A stretch of DNA of 64,000 bases from an uncultured Ruminococcus sp. (lineage in GTDB: Bacteria; Bacillota; Clostridia; Oscillospirales; Ruminococcaceae): positions 1 through 64,000 of the forward strand of contig CAJTWQ010000003.1 of assembly GCA_910579835.1 (NCBI GenBank). Reading direction: 5' to 3'. The position numbers and the translations under genes are program-made. Positions 1 to 7,189 of the stretch are shown here, piece by piece (within the stretch, counting starts at the first letter, position 1; every line of letters starts with the position of its first letter). The notes beneath the pieces were generated by a model. That model was not told where the DNA came from, did no database searches, and was given only the letters and a program-made list of their open reading frames with translations.

Positions 1-2
1 TA

Positions 3-40
3 CGGGGGAATAACCTTTCCTCAGAAAGGTTTTCCCCCGA
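3..40. terminator. Near-perfect hairpin at the left edge
   Basis: Two nested inverted arms (CGGGGGAA with TTCCCCCG, and AACCTTTC with GAAAGGTT) enclose a CTCA loop, with one bulged base. No clear T-tract follows on either strand. It lies downstream of the minus-strand GTPase gene, so it may be its terminator or part of a repeat cut by the window edge. Confidence 0.5.
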
Positions 41-92
41 TAAATCACGATAGCACTTTACTAACCACAGCCATAGCAAAAGAAATATATCC

Positions 93-1049
93 TCAATAAA
101 ACGTTGCAACTTCTTTTTCAGGCGGAGCGGCAGGGGAGATTTCCATTATTTTCAGCACAGGGCCTTTTCCCTTATAAAATTTATGCTTCCTTACCTCGAT
201 CTGAGCCTTTGCAATAAACCAGCCCCGTTCTTTAAGCTGTGCTTCTCCGGATGTTTCGCAGACAAACCAGCAGTATCTTATATCTTCTATACAGCAGGTC
301 ATCACGTTGCGTCCCAGTGCAAATACGCCGTCCGGAAATTTCGGATTTCTGGCGGCCATGCCTTTAAAAGTCACGGTCTTGCCGTCATATTTTTTCGGCT
401 CCTCCATTATATCGCGATAAAACAGGGCGTAGTCGTTGTCCTCGATAACGATATGAGGGGCCTCCGCGTCAAACGGGAGAGGATCCTCAATATCGTCATA
501 TGCCACTGTTCCGTCAGTATATTCATAGGCGATCTCCGTCCGGCGACTGATTCCCCGGACAATTTTGTGAAATTCCTGCGGATCGAGAGTTTTTTCCATT
601 CTGTTAAAAACCACCAGTTCGCAGATATTGAGCTTGTCCACCACCAGACTGCGCATATTGGCGTTATAGTTCAGGAAAGTGGAAGCGTCGGCAAAAAACA
701 TCACCTGATAAATAGCCCAGCCCTCCGGCATAGCATCAAAAAGATCGTTTACAAGCCACATTCCGTTGTATTCAATGACTACTCGTTCTGCGCCGCATTC
801 GTCCACAAGTCGCTGAAGATTCGCCTCGTTCATTTCACTTTTATCCTCCAGAGTACGGATAAATACGTTTTTGGAAGGATATTTAGATATTTCGTATTCC
901 TCCATCCCCTCCTCGCATACAAGAAGAAGCGTCCTTTCGCCGTTATTGAAACGTCTGTCCTCAAGCGTTTCCTGAATAAATTTCGTTTTGCCCGATTCCA
1001 GAAATCCTAAGAATAAATATACGGGCATTTCATCCAGTTTATTAGACAT
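93..1049 (-). CDS. CobW-like GTPase fused to a YcgQ/DUF1980-like C-terminal domain
   Basis: 318 aa. The N-terminal part is a CobW/P47K-type G3E GTPase, with a P-loop (GFLESGKTKF) near residue 15. It lacks the CxCC metal-binding motif of active metallochaperones and has VVIEYNGMW where the neighbour has ILIEPSGV. From about residue 220 (YDGKTVTFKG, a CC pair in MTCCIED, and a C-terminal Pro-rich end) it resembles the C-terminal domain of TIGR03943/DUF1980 proteins such as B. subtilis YcgQ, which pair with YcgR-type permeases. It is the second gene of a two-gene operon, 17 nt after the His-rich CobW gene, with an RBS (GGAGGAG) before its ATG. Inference: metal (probably zinc) handling at the membrane, possibly with a permease encoded beyond the left edge. 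The GTPase call is firm; the C-terminal homology is from pattern recognition only. Confidence 0.75.
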   Translation of the reverse strand: MSNKLDEMPVYLFLGFLESGKTKFIQETLEDRRFNNGERTLLLVCEEGMEEYEISKYPSKNVFIRTLEDKSEMNEANLQRLVDECGAERVVIEYNGMWLVNDLFDAMPEGWAIYQVMFFADASTFLNYNANMRSLVVDKLNICELVVFNRMEKTLDPQEFHKIVRGISRRTEIAYEYTDGTVAYDDIEDPLPFDAEAPHIVIEDNDYALFYRDIMEEPKKYDGKTVTFKGMAARNPKFPDGVFALGRNVMTCCIEDIRYCWFVCETSGEAQLKERGWFIAKAQIEVRKHKFYKGKGPVLKIMEISPAAPPEKEVATFY

Positions 1050-1066
1050 TTTCGGTCTCCTCCCGG

Positions 1067-2185
1067 TTATTTGTCGGCACGGAAGAGTTTTGCAACAGCT
1101 TCCTCATTAATTTTTGAGCCGATAACGCAAAGTCTGCCGATAGTAGCCGCACATCCGGTACGAACATCCGGAACCCCGGGAACGTAATCAAAATGAATCC
1201 AATTTCCGTCAGTTCCGGCGACAATACCCTTTGCACGAAGAATCATTCCATAGGTATCCTGATCGCCCAAAGCGTTAAGAGCGCTGGTTATTTCTTCTGT
1301 CGTATAGGCGGATGGCGTTTCAGCTCCCCAGCTTGTGAAAACATCGTCGGCATGGTGGTGATGATGTTCATGTCCCTCGTCCCCGTCATGGTCATGGTGG
1401 TGACAGCAATGATGCTCGTGCTCCTCATCCTCTTCATGGTCATGATGGTGACAGCAGTGATGCTCGTGTTCCTCGTCCCCGTCATGGTCATGGTGGTGAC
1501 AGCAATGATGCTCGTGTTCCTCGTCCTCGTCGTGGTCATGGCGGTGATGATTAGTCTCCTCCAAAAGGGATTTAAGCTCGTCATCAAGGGTATTTTTCTG
1601 TGTCATTGCGTCTGCCAGCTGCTGACCTGTAAGCTGATCCCAATCAGTCGTAACAATCGGAGCGGCAGGATTCAGCTCTCTGAGACGATGTATGCAGTCC
1701 TCCAGCTTTTCTTCGGAAAGTCCGGCTGTATGACTGAGAATCAGGCAGCTTGCGTAGGTTATCTGGTTGTTAAAAAACTCTCCGAAATTTTTCTGATACA
1801 TTTTACACTTCTTTGCATCAACAACAGTGGTAAAACCGTCAAGCTGCACATCATGAGAGCCGATATTCTGAACGGCACGAATAACGTCGCTTAATTTTCC
1901 CACTCCGGACGGCTCGATAAGAATACGGTCTGGAGCATAATCGTCAAGAACCTTTTCAAGCGCCTTTCCGAAATCGCCCACAAGGCTGCAGCAAATGCAT
2001 CCGGAATTCATTTCGGTGATTTCAATGCCGGCATCCTGAAGAAAACCGCCGTCAATGCCTATATCACCGAATTCATTCTCAATAAGCACAAGTTTTTCGC
2101 CCTTATAGCCTTCAGAAATGAGCTTTTTAATAAGAGTAGTTTTTCCGGCGCCGAGAAATCCGGAAAAAATCGTAATTTTTGTCAT
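1067..2185 (-). CDS. CobW-family metal-chaperone GTPase with His-rich repeats
   Basis: 372 aa G3E GTPase. It has a P-loop (GFLGAGKTTL, residues 8-17), the family CxCC motif (GCICCSL, about 62-68), and a C-terminal CobW_C domain after about residue 300. Between the domains is a metal-binding stretch (about residues 212-280) made of four 16-aa repeats with the core HEHHCCHHHDHD, encoded by 48-bp DNA repeats. The family inserts metals into target proteins using GTP. The Cys/His-rich insert suggests zinc, but nickel or cobalt are not excluded. The first gene of a two-gene unit, it has a plausible promoter at 2210-2239 lying over one arm of an inverted-repeat element. The plus-strand reading through the repeats gives a hydrophobic ORF that is an artefact. 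Confidence 0.88.
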   Translation of the reverse strand: MTKITIFSGFLGAGKTTLIKKLISEGYKGEKLVLIENEFGDIGIDGGFLQDAGIEITEMNSGCICCSLVGDFGKALEKVLDDYAPDRILIEPSGVGKLSDVIRAVQNIGSHDVQLDGFTTVVDAKKCKMYQKNFGEFFNNQITYASCLILSHTAGLSEEKLEDCIHRLRELNPAAPIVTTDWDQLTGQQLADAMTQKNTLDDELKSLLEETNHHRHDHDEDEEHEHHCCHHHDHDGDEEHEHHCCHHHDHEEDEEHEHHCCHHHDHDGDEGHEHHHHHADDVFTSWGAETPSAYTTEEITSALNALGDQDTYGMILRAKGIVAGTDGNWIHFDYVPGVPDVRTGCAATIGRLCVIGSKINEEAVAKLFRADK

Positions 2186-2209
2186 GTGAAAACACTTCTT
2201 TCCTTAAAT

Positions 2210-2239
2210 TTTATACTAACGCTACAGCAAATTGTTCAA
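2210..2239 (-). promoter_or_regulatory. Probable promoter of the cobW-like operon
   Basis: On the minus strand TTGAAC (2234-2239) and TATAAA (2210-2215) are 18 bp apart. The spacer contains the arm of the inverted repeat described separately. No Zur-like operator could be recognised. Confidence 0.5.
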
Positions 2240-2342
2240 TAAATGACAAATGATTTTGTTCATAATAAAGTCGCACAGCGACAACAATAACGCCGCTATG
2301 AGAAAAATCAGACATCAAGTATTGGATGATTTGCTGTAGCGT
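2219..2342. repeat. Inverted-repeat element, about 124 bp, between divergent genes
   Basis: The ends are perfect 14-bp inverted repeats (ACGCTACAGCAAAT and its complement). Complementarity continues imperfectly inward (CAATA, TGATTTT and TCATA blocks on both arms) to a central GTCGC-ACA-GCGAC hairpin. The whole could fold into one long stem. It resembles a MITE or an old palindromic insertion. Confidence 0.65.
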
Positions 2343-2435
2343 TCAGTATATATAAATATATTATACCACTTTTTATAGGTAAATGTAAAGGGTAAAATTA
2401 CAGATTGTGCGGCTGCGGGAAAATTAGCTTTTACC

Positions 2436-2464
2436 TTGACATTCTTATGTTTATAATGTATAAT
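2436..2464 (+). promoter_or_regulatory. Consensus sigma-A promoter of the FHA gene
   Basis: TTGACA (2436-2441), a 17-bp spacer and TATAAT (2459-2464). An AAGGAG RBS lies 9-10 nt before the ATG at 2490. Confidence 0.88.
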
Positions 2465-2489
2465 AAAAATACAAGGAGCGTGTTTTCTT

Positions 2490-3503
2490 ATGGCTAAGTT
2501 TAAATATAGCAAAAAAAACGGCAGAAGTTTTATAATGACTCTTGTCAGCGGCGAACAGGCAGACGGCTATACATTTAACAATATTGAAACCCAAAGCTAT
2601 TACCCGATATTTCTTCGCCCGTGTATTTACAAAAGCGGTGAAATAACATTTTTGTTCAAATATGAGGACGCTGTGCCGCTTAGCCGTTTTCTTCGGAACC
2701 CGGTAAATAAGGATCAATTTTACATTATTATTGCCCAGCTTCTGGAAGCATATAAAATAATGGTTAAAACAAATGTTGATCCGTCAAGACTCTGCCTCGA
2801 TACAGACGTTATAACCATCAGACCAAGCAATGGATATATATATCTTGTCTATCAGCCGGTTCTTAATCTAAAATCCCCGAATCAGGGCTTCATGCGCTGC
2901 TTTGCGCAGATCTGCTCTATGCTGAAATACGCATCGCCGCAGGATCAGGCAGACATAGGCGGATTTATTGGGTTTGCCGGCAGGCTTCCGTCGTTTATGC
3001 CCGAAGAGATCGAAAAATTTATCAGTAACGCTTCGCCTATCGCATACAAATATATAGAGGGCAATCTGTGCTTTAATGCGGGACTGCCTGTAAACCCGCC
3101 TGCTATGGAGCCTGTACGTCAGGACTCAGGTTTTGCACCCATGAACGGAAGCGTTCCAATACCCGAACAAAATCTTTCCGTATCTCCGGCTGAACAGCCA
3201 CATGAACTTACGGCAAAGCTTATCAGACGTTCTAACGGCGAAACGATTATGATCGACAAGGAGTCTTTCGTTATAGGCAAGGAACGTGCAAGAGTAAATT
3301 ACTGCGTTGACGGCAACAAAACGGTCAGCCGTGTACACGCAACGATATTCTGCCGCAGCGGCGAATATTACGTCTGCGACAATAATTCCCTGAACAAAAC
3401 CTTTATAAACGGCTCGCAGATTCCTGTTATGACGGAAATGAAACTTAACAGCAGAGACGTACTGAAGCTTTCAAATGAGGAATTTGATTTTATAAATAAT
3501 TGA
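2490..3503 (+). CDS. DUF6382-like / FHA domain phosphopeptide-binding protein
   Basis: 337 aa, no signal peptide. The C-terminal third (about 250-335) is a forkhead-associated domain with the expected landmarks: VIGKERA, TVSRVHATIF (the Ser-Arg...His signature) and NSLNKTFING. FHA domains bind phosphothreonine peptides. Residues 1-190 match the general pattern of the DUF6382 domain that often precedes FHA in Firmicutes, and a Pro/Gln-rich linker joins the two. The stop is followed 19 nt later by a PP2C phosphatase, so the pair probably reads and erases the same Ser/Thr phosphorylation. No Ser/Thr kinase is in the window. A consensus promoter lies directly upstream. Confidence 0.85.
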   Translation: MAKFKYSKKNGRSFIMTLVSGEQADGYTFNNIETQSYYPIFLRPCIYKSGEITFLFKYEDAVPLSRFLRNPVNKDQFYIIIAQLLEAYKIMVKTNVDPSRLCLDTDVITIRPSNGYIYLVYQPVLNLKSPNQGFMRCFAQICSMLKYASPQDQADIGGFIGFAGRLPSFMPEEIEKFISNASPIAYKYIEGNLCFNAGLPVNPPAMEPVRQDSGFAPMNGSVPIPEQNLSVSPAEQPHELTAKLIRRSNGETIMIDKESFVIGKERARVNYCVDGNKTVSRVHATIFCRSGEYYVCDNNSLNKTFINGSQIPVMTEMKLNSRDVLKLSNEEFDFINN

Positions 3504-3522
3504 TTTGCAGGAGAGCGTTAGA

Positions 3523-4290
3523 ATGAAATACATAGTCGCTGCCGAAACGGATATCGGCATTACTAAAAAAGTCAATCAAGACAGCATCTGTGTGAAAAAC
3601 GCCGAAACAAAGCATGGAAAGACAGCTCTTGTCATGGTTTGCGACGGTATGGGCGGACTCTCGAAGGGGGAGCTTGCCAGCGCCGAGGTAGTCCGCAGCT
3701 TTTCCGACTGGTTTGACTACGAACTTGCCTACGAGCTTGAAAAGTGGAGCTGGAGAGATGCAGGGCAGAGTGTTCTGAGCAGACTCAGATCCCTTAATTC
3801 CTGTATAATCGACTACGGCAGGCGTACAGGCGTTAAACTGGGTACGACAGTAACAGGCATTCTTGCTGTTAATAACCAGATGATGACGTTTCATGTGGGC
3901 GACAGCCGCATATATAAACTTTCTTATCAGATAAAGCAGCTTACAGAAGATCACACTTTCGTGCACCGTGAAATAAAAAACGGCAATATGACCTCGGAAC
4001 AGGCGGAAAAAGATCCCCGGCGCAGCGCTCTTACCCAGTGTATAGGAGTTACAGGCGAGGTTACGCCGGAAATAAGATTCGGTACAATTGAAAGCGGCGC
4101 CAATTATATGGTGTGTTCTGACGGCTTCCGCCACGTCATAACCGACAAAGAAATTTTTGACGCACTTTCACCGAAGCGGATCACTACAAAAAGCTCTATG
4201 CAGGCAAAGCTCAGGGAGCTTATAGAAACAATCAAGAGCAGAAAGGAACCGGATAATATCTCTGCGGTTATGTTCAGGGCAGAGTATTGA
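3523..4290 (+). CDS. PP2C-family Ser/Thr protein phosphatase
   Basis: 256 aa from the ATG at 3523. A TTG at 3505 would give a longer reading but lies inside the RBS (GCAGGAG), so the ATG is preferred. PPM/PP2C metal-binding motifs are present: NQD near residue 20, VCDGMGG at 39-45, HVGDSRIYKL in the middle and DNISAVM at the end. It is cytosolic, with no membrane segment. Members remove phosphate from Ser/Thr residues using two Mn2+ or Mg2+ ions. It follows the FHA gene and precedes a small membrane protein, which points to a compact phospho-signalling unit. Confidence 0.92.
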   Translation: MKYIVAAETDIGITKKVNQDSICVKNAETKHGKTALVMVCDGMGGLSKGELASAEVVRSFSDWFDYELAYELEKWSWRDAGQSVLSRLRSLNSCIIDYGRRTGVKLGTTVTGILAVNNQMMTFHVGDSRIYKLSYQIKQLTEDHTFVHREIKNGNMTSEQAEKDPRRSALTQCIGVTGEVTPEIRFGTIESGANYMVCSDGFRHVITDKEIFDALSPKRITTKSSMQAKLRELIETIKSRKEPDNISAVMFRAEY

Positions 4291-4306
4291 TAACAGAGGA
4301 ACAGCA

Positions 4307-4648
4307 ATGACTAAGTATGAAATAATGGTTATAGCCGCAGCAGCGGCGGCATTTGTTATAATAAATATTATTATGTGGAGCATTATTGCCACAAAGGAAA
4401 AAAGAGCACGCCGCAGAAATATGCAGCAGGAATCAACAGCGCCTTATCAGGAAGCGCCGCGTTTTCCGGCGTCAGTTCCTGAAAACAGCGTTCCCGAACC
4501 GCCTGCAAAACAGCCTGCACAGCAGTCTGCCCCAGCAGCCGTATCACGGCAAAGTCAGCCGGTTCAGCAAAAGCCCCGTGTAAAGCGCAGCGATTTTGTA
4601 ATTCTTGACGATATTGTAATTGTCCACACTGATGAGAGAATAATATAA
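4307..4648 (+). CDS. Small membrane-anchored Pro/Gln-rich protein
   Basis: 113 aa, family not recognised. It has one N-terminal membrane helix (about residues 4-27, starting YEIMVIAAAAAAF), a basic stretch (KEKRARRR), a low-complexity Pro/Gln/Ala linker, and a short C-terminal segment (SDFVILDDIVIVHTDERII) that looks folded or peptide-like. It starts 16 nt after the PP2C gene behind an RBS-like AGAGGAA and is probably in its operon. Inference: a membrane partner or substrate of the FHA/PP2C pair. Confidence 0.65.
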   Translation: MTKYEIMVIAAAAAAFVIINIIMWSIIATKEKRARRRNMQQESTAPYQEAPRFPASVPENSVPEPPAKQPAQQSAPAAVSRQSQPVQQKPRVKRSDFVILDDIVIVHTDERII

Positions 4649-4682
4649 AAATTTACAGCAATTCCACTTTAGATAAAGGTGA

Positions 4683-4717
4683 AAGAGCCTGTTCAGAAAG
4701 ATTCTGAACAGGCTCTT
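4683..4717. terminator. Bidirectional terminator between convergent genes
   Basis: A perfect 16-bp stem (AAGAGCCTGTTCAGAA) with an AGA loop sits between the small membrane protein gene and ppk1, which converge. A diverged copy occurs at 18499-18530. Confidence 0.8.
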
Positions 4718-4727
4718 ACTCATATTA

Positions 4728-6860
4728 TCACTTTACGCTGCGCTTTTTCGGTACGGATTTTTTCTTTTTTCCGGCATTTTTGCTGCGGTTTATGCGAAGC
4801 TGCTCCTGACGCGCTTTTTTATCCTCAAGCCGTTTGTATGCTTCTTCATAAAAATATTCCTGAGCGTTAAGAGGAGCTTCTCCGTCTTTGCGCGCCGCAT
4901 GGGTATATACGCCGTCGCTGCCCATAATACGGGCTTTTACATTATCATTCATAAGAACGGCGAACATCTCCCGAATGCGCTTTTTCAGTCGTTCGTCCTC
5001 AACGGGAGCGGCAACCTCGACCCGGCGTATGGTATTTCTGCTCATGTAATCCGCAGAACCTATGTAGATCTTCTGCTCTTTCCCTGCCCTGCCAAATATG
5101 AAAATACGGCTGTGCTCCAGAAATCTGCCCACTATACTGCGTACGGTAATATTTTCCGTATATCCCTCTACACCGGGAATAATACAGCAGATTCCCCTGA
5201 TTACCAGCTCGATCTTCACACCGGCTCGTGACGCTTCAATCAGCTTATTGATTATAACCATATCGCAGAGAGAATTGATTTTCGCAGCAATATAGGCCTC
5301 TCCGCCGTTTTCGGCAATTTTTATCTGCTCGTCTGCCATGGCGAGTATCTGCGGCCTTAACGCAAGAGGTGAAACAAGAAGTTTGTTGGTATTTTCCACA
5401 AATGTTCCGTTTAAAAGTCCGCTGAACACAGCTTCCGCGTCGGCGGCAATTTCTCTGTCTGCGGTCAAAAGCATAAGATCGGTATATATAGCCGCGGTTT
5501 TTTCATTGTAGTTTCCTGTTCCGATCTGAGTAACGTAATCAAATCCTCCGCCGGGCGCCTTTCTGGTAATGAGCAAAAGCTTTGAATGAGCCTTATAGTC
5601 CTTCGGACCGTAAATAACTTTCACTCCAGCCTGCTGGAGCACCTTTGACCACTCGATATTATTCGCCTCGTCAAAACGTGCCCGAAGCTCTATCATTACA
5701 AGAACGTCCTTGCCGTTCTCTGCTGCGGTACAGAGCGCATCAATGATCTTGCTGCCGCGTGCCAGACGGTAAAGAGTTATCTTAATTGACGTTACCTTGG
5801 CGTCTGAGGCAGACTCCTGAAGCAGCCTTATAAAAGACATACTCATTGATTCAAAAGGATAGCTGAGAAGTATATCCTTTGCCTTAACCTGAGAGAACAC
5901 CGATTTATTGTCCGCTAAAACCGCCGGAACTCTGGGCGAGCGTTTAGTATAATGCAGCTCCTCACTTGCATCAAGCTCCTGAAGATCAAAAAGGAAAGAC
6001 ACATCCAGCGGTATTCGGGATGTAAATACCCTTGAATTTTTGATTTTAAGCTTTTTACAGATATAGTCGAGGGCGTCGTTTGAAAAATCGTCGGAAACCT
6101 CAAGGCGTACCGGTGCCAGCTTCTTCCGCTTTGCCACAAGTTCCTCCATATTCCGGCGAAATTCTTCACCCTTGCCGGTAGCCATAATATCGGCGTTTCT
6201 GGTAACTCTTATCAGCGCCCTGTCTATTACCTTATAATTTTTGAACATAAGATGAGCAAAGTGAAGTATAACATCCTCCGTCAGAATAAAACGTTTTCCG
6301 CCATTTCCTAAAGGAATCATACGTTCTCCATGGTCGTAGGAAACAGGAATAATGCCGATAGAAATATCTTTTTTTGAGCTGAACTGCACAACGGCGTATA
6401 TCTCCTTGTTTTTCAGAAAAGGAAACGGAAGAGCGTCGTTTACCACGATACCTGAAATAAACGGCTTTATTTCGCGCTTAAAGTAAAGCTCCAGAAAATC
6501 GCGTTCCTCTTTTGTGACTGTTTCCATTGTGGCTTGCTCAAAGCCATAGGCCGCAAGCTCTTCAAGATTTTTTCTGTAAGCATCTTCAACTCCGGGCTGA
6601 AGTCTTCTGACGGCTGTAAATATGGCGTCAAGCTGCTGAGCCGCGGTCATTCCCGTGCGGCTGTCCTTTTTCTTTTTGTCGGTTTTAGCTGTATCAGTGA
6701 GGGAACCGACGCGCACCATAAAAAATTCGTCAAGATTGCTTTGATAAATCGCTGAAAATGATATTCTTTCAAGAAGCGGACTGCCTGAATCCACAGCCTC
6801 TTCGAGAACTCTTTTATTGAATTTAAGCCATGACAATTCACGGTTTTCAAGATATTCCAT
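4728..6860 (-). CDS. ppk1: Polyphosphate kinase 1
   Basis: About 710 aa from the ATG at 6860, which has AGGAG 8 nt upstream; a longer reading from 6881 has no RBS. It reversibly polymerises the gamma-phosphate of ATP into polyphosphate. The N-terminal domain begins with the family sequence ENRELSWLKFN. The middle carries the first catalytic His region (YKAHSKLLLI), and the second His region (FLEHSRIFIF) is followed by IYIGSADYMSRN. The tail is Lys/Arg-rich. Full length for the family. It stands alone: no ppx exopolyphosphatase is adjacent. A consensus promoter is at 6894-6922. Confidence 0.96.
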   Translation of the reverse strand: MEYLENRELSWLKFNKRVLEEAVDSGSPLLERISFSAIYQSNLDEFFMVRVGSLTDTAKTDKKKKDSRTGMTAAQQLDAIFTAVRRLQPGVEDAYRKNLEELAAYGFEQATMETVTKEERDFLELYFKREIKPFISGIVVNDALPFPFLKNKEIYAVVQFSSKKDISIGIIPVSYDHGERMIPLGNGGKRFILTEDVILHFAHLMFKNYKVIDRALIRVTRNADIMATGKGEEFRRNMEELVAKRKKLAPVRLEVSDDFSNDALDYICKKLKIKNSRVFTSRIPLDVSFLFDLQELDASEELHYTKRSPRVPAVLADNKSVFSQVKAKDILLSYPFESMSMSFIRLLQESASDAKVTSIKITLYRLARGSKIIDALCTAAENGKDVLVMIELRARFDEANNIEWSKVLQQAGVKVIYGPKDYKAHSKLLLITRKAPGGGFDYVTQIGTGNYNEKTAAIYTDLMLLTADREIAADAEAVFSGLLNGTFVENTNKLLVSPLALRPQILAMADEQIKIAENGGEAYIAAKINSLCDMVIINKLIEASRAGVKIELVIRGICCIIPGVEGYTENITVRSIVGRFLEHSRIFIFGRAGKEQKIYIGSADYMSRNTIRRVEVAAPVEDERLKKRIREMFAVLMNDNVKARIMGSDGVYTHAARKDGEAPLNAQEYFYEEAYKRLEDKKARQEQLRINRSKNAGKKKKSVPKKRSVK

Positions 6861-6893
6861 AAACAGTCTCCTATCTGTCAAATTTCTACATTA

Positions 6894-6922
6894 ATTATAT
6901 AACTTTTCAGACAATATGTCAA
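6894..6922 (-). promoter_or_regulatory. Consensus promoter of ppk1
   Basis: Minus-strand TTGACA (6917-6922), 17-bp spacer and TATAAT (6894-6899), just outside the left arm of the inverted-repeat element at 6929-7187. Confidence 0.82.
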
Positions 6923-6928
6923 TATCTA

Positions 6929-7187
6929 TTTTTCAGATGATAATGTTTTATTATAGTATCTCTGTGCTTTAGGGGGACGCTGTCCCCCTATCCCCCTGCC
7001 AAAGGGGAATACATCCCCTTTGGAAACCTATTATTAATTAACAAATCCCCCTCAAATGAGGGGGATTTGTTAATTCTAAAACCGGGATTCTTAAGGGACT
7101 GTACGTCCCTTAAGCGAGGGTAAGGGGGCAGAGCCCCCTTAAAAGAACAGAGCAACTTATAATAATAAAACATTATCATCTGAAAAA
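6929..7187. repeat. Palindrome-array element with 26-bp terminal inverted repeats
   Basis: The arms 6929-6954 and 7162-7187 are perfect 26-bp inverted copies. Between them lie five perfect palindromes: 6970-6990, 6999-7023, 7036-7075 (18-bp arms), 7091-7113 and 7122-7140. No gene is present. The right arm begins just past the stop of the nfnB-like gene and the left arm ends next to the ppk1 promoter. Parts of the array recur at 12713-12784 and, inverted, at 57820-57965. Confidence 0.8.
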
Positions 7188-7189
7188 AA

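Noticed and set aside
1330..1560. Possible CRISPR array from regularly spaced repeats
   Set aside because: The repeats are contiguous 48-bp coding units in frame with the GTPase, with no spacers.
1193..1894. Plus-strand ORF rich in Met/Val that looks like a membrane protein
   Set aside because: It is the antisense reading of the His-rich repeats of the CobW gene; His codons read backwards give Met/Val. No RBS and no family similarity.
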